A stretch of DNA of 23,141 bases from Thermoleophilaceae bacterium. Its GTDB lineage: Bacteria > Actinomycetota > Thermoleophilia > Solirubrobacterales > Thermoleophilaceae. This document shows positions 21,996-23,141 of this stretch, piece after piece. The position numbers and the translations under genes were made by a program. The stretch's first letter is position 1. Each line of letters starts with the position of its first letter. The notes under the pieces are model-generated. The model saw only the letters and a program-made list of their open reading frames with translations. It ran no database searches and was not told the DNA's origin. The DNA lies in assembly GCA_013812065.1 (NCBI GenBank), contig JACCUC010000162.1:1-23141 (forward strand), given 5' to 3'.

Positions 21996-23141
21996 CTACC
22001 GGTCCGGCTCTTCCGCTGCAGTAGCTTCGGTCCCCCTCGCCTCGCGGGCGCTCTTCTTGCCTAGCAGTTGGTCGGCCGCCGCAGCTAAGCCGGCGAGAAC
22101 GCCAACTCCCACAACAAACTGCCAAGCCGAATCGAGTCCCCCGAAGAGACCCACCACTAGAAAGAGGACGAGCAAGGCAACGAACGTGGCTGCGAGGCGG
22201 ACCCGCCGCTTAAGTGTCGCCGCTTCACGTCGCTGCCCCGCGAGCTCGGTCCGCGTTTGCTCGAGCGCCCCTTGATGGGCGCGCTGCTCCTCTCGGAGCG
22301 CGGCTTGCCCTCGCGCTTTCTCGCTAAGGGCGGCCTCCCTCCCGCGAGCCTCCTCGTTGCGCAGCGCTTCGTCGTGCTGCGCCTTGATGCGCTCCGCAGC
22401 CTCTTTGTTCCGTCGCTCAACGGCTTCGAGTGCGGCGGTCGCTTCAACTGCTTCGCGCTGTGCCCTGCTGCGTTCCTCCGCGGCGGCCGACTGCGCCGCG
22501 CGGGCGTCTTGTTGCGCCTCCTTCGCGGCAGACACGATCGCCTTATCGATCTTCTCCGACTGGTTCTCCTGAGACGGCGCACCCTCGATCTCTGTCGTCG
22601 CCGCCGAGTTCATGAAGACGCGGGCGGCAAGCTCGGGGGTGCCGTCTCGATAGAGCGCTACGCGTGCGACAACAGCCTGCGCTAGCTTCTTGGAGATCTC
22701 ACGGCGGGGCCGGATGTACGGCGACGCCAAGATGTCGGCTAGTGTCTGCTCTAGGTCCTCCGTCTTCGGCCTAAAGGCTTCAACCACCTGAAACCATGAG
22801 CTGGCGCTAACACAGAATGGGAGGTTGCTGTCGCGACCCGTAGCTTGATAGTCGTAGCGTGGGAGCACAGTATCGTGCGTAAGGAACCAGTAACCGGCGT
22901 TCGCAAAGGTTCGGTTACCCGAACCCCGGAGGCGCTCGACCAAGAGCCGGTGCTTAACGTCGTGCTCTAGCAGGTCAGGATGACGCTGCTTCCCGTGCAG
23001 GACTTGTTCCAAGACCGACATCTCTGCGGAAATGGCGTCCTTCCGCTGCTCGACGGCGGTTGTTCCTTCGGTGCTCGTCCCTATGCCGCGCGCAGCTAGA
23101 TGAGTTTCGACCTCCGAGTAGAAAGCGACATAATCCTCAAC
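21996..23141 (-). CDS. Membrane-anchored coiled-coil protein with possible PIN-like region (partial at right edge)
   Basis: The minus-strand frame is open to the right edge, so the true start lies outside. An internal ATG at 23021 is not the start, since coding-like sequence (EDYVAFYSEVETHLAARG) continues upstream. The first 150 residues after that ATG contain HDVKHRLLVERLR, YWFLTHDTVLPRYD and SASSWFQVVEAF, a pattern like the acidic strands of a PIN-type nuclease. Next is a long coiled coil (about 160-265) rich in Glu, Ala, Arg and Gln. Two membrane helices follow (LAATFVALLVLFLVVGLFGG and FVVGVGVLAGLAAAADQLL), then a charged tail. Codon use is less GC-rich than in the core genes, consistent with transfer. 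Domain assignment is inference; the coiled coil and helices are plain. Confidence 0.65.
   Translation of the reverse strand, partial: VEDYVAFYSEVETHLAARGIGTSTEGTTAVEQRKDAISAEMSVLEQVLHGKQRHPDLLEHDVKHRLLVERLRGSGNRTFANAGYWFLTHDTVLPRYDYQATGRDSNLPFCVSASSWFQVVEAFRPKTEDLEQTLADILASPYIRPRREISKKLAQAVVARVALYRDGTPELAARVFMNSAATTEIEGAPSQENQSEKIDKAIVSAAKEAQQDARAAQSAAAEERSRAQREAVEATAALEAVERRNKEAAERIKAQHDEALRNEEARGREAALSEKARGQAALREEQRAHQGALEQTRTELAGQRREAATLKRRVRLAATFVALLVLFLVVGLFGGLDSAWQFVVGVGVLAGLAAAADQLLGKKSAREARGTEATAAEEPDR

Noticed and set aside
1..23141. CRISPR arrays, insertion sequences, integrase, replication origin
   Set aside because: No regularly spaced repeats, transposase or integrase motifs, or DnaA-box clusters were seen.

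Overview
This is high-GC DNA with frequent GTG starts and many 1 to 8 base stop/start overlaps. It fits an actinomycete. The mix of a lone mreB, pdxS-pdxT next to an M29 aminopeptidase, and a MoaD/Asp-box pair suggests to me a deep-branching class such as Thermoleophilia, but that placement is inference.

Left part (about 1-4830): an accessory segment that reads like the end of a genomic island. It holds a 5'-truncated type I specificity gene (hsdS) followed by an intact hsdM, with no hsdR in view. Next come a frameshifted small gene translationally coupled to a 119-residue orphan, then a hicB antitoxin whose hicA partner has been deleted internally, then an MNT/HEPN toxin-antitoxin pair. The segment stops at a 3' half of a tRNA-Met gene (CAT anticodon) with no 5' half, preceded by short direct repeats. 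This is what the distal end of a tRNA-integrated element looks like.

Middle part (about 5058-19325): core-like chromosomal genes. These are an HTTM-type membrane protein, a convergent DedA-family protein, a solitary mreB followed by an unusual Rossmann-2TM-Rossmann channel-like protein and a short-chain dehydrogenase. A glycosyltransferase-oligoendopeptidase F operon runs on the minus strand. Divergent from it are an RpiR-type regulator, then pdxS-pdxT (PLP synthase) and an M29 aminopeptidase. After these come a truncated and a complete RibD/DHFR-like reductase, and a MoaD-like sulfur carrier paired with an Asp-box beta-propeller protein.

Right part (about 19351-23141): a minus-strand metallophosphoesterase, a small two-helix membrane protein with a TTG start, an alpha/beta hydrolase gene carrying two compensating frameshifts, and the C-terminal part of a lower-GC accessory protein. 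The last may combine a PIN-like region with a long coiled coil and two C-terminal membrane helices; its start lies beyond the right edge.

No rRNA, complete tRNA, CRISPR array, insertion sequence or integrase gene was found. The strongest leads are the tRNA-Met attachment scar, the right-edge membrane/coiled-coil protein, and the channel-like protein downstream of mreB.
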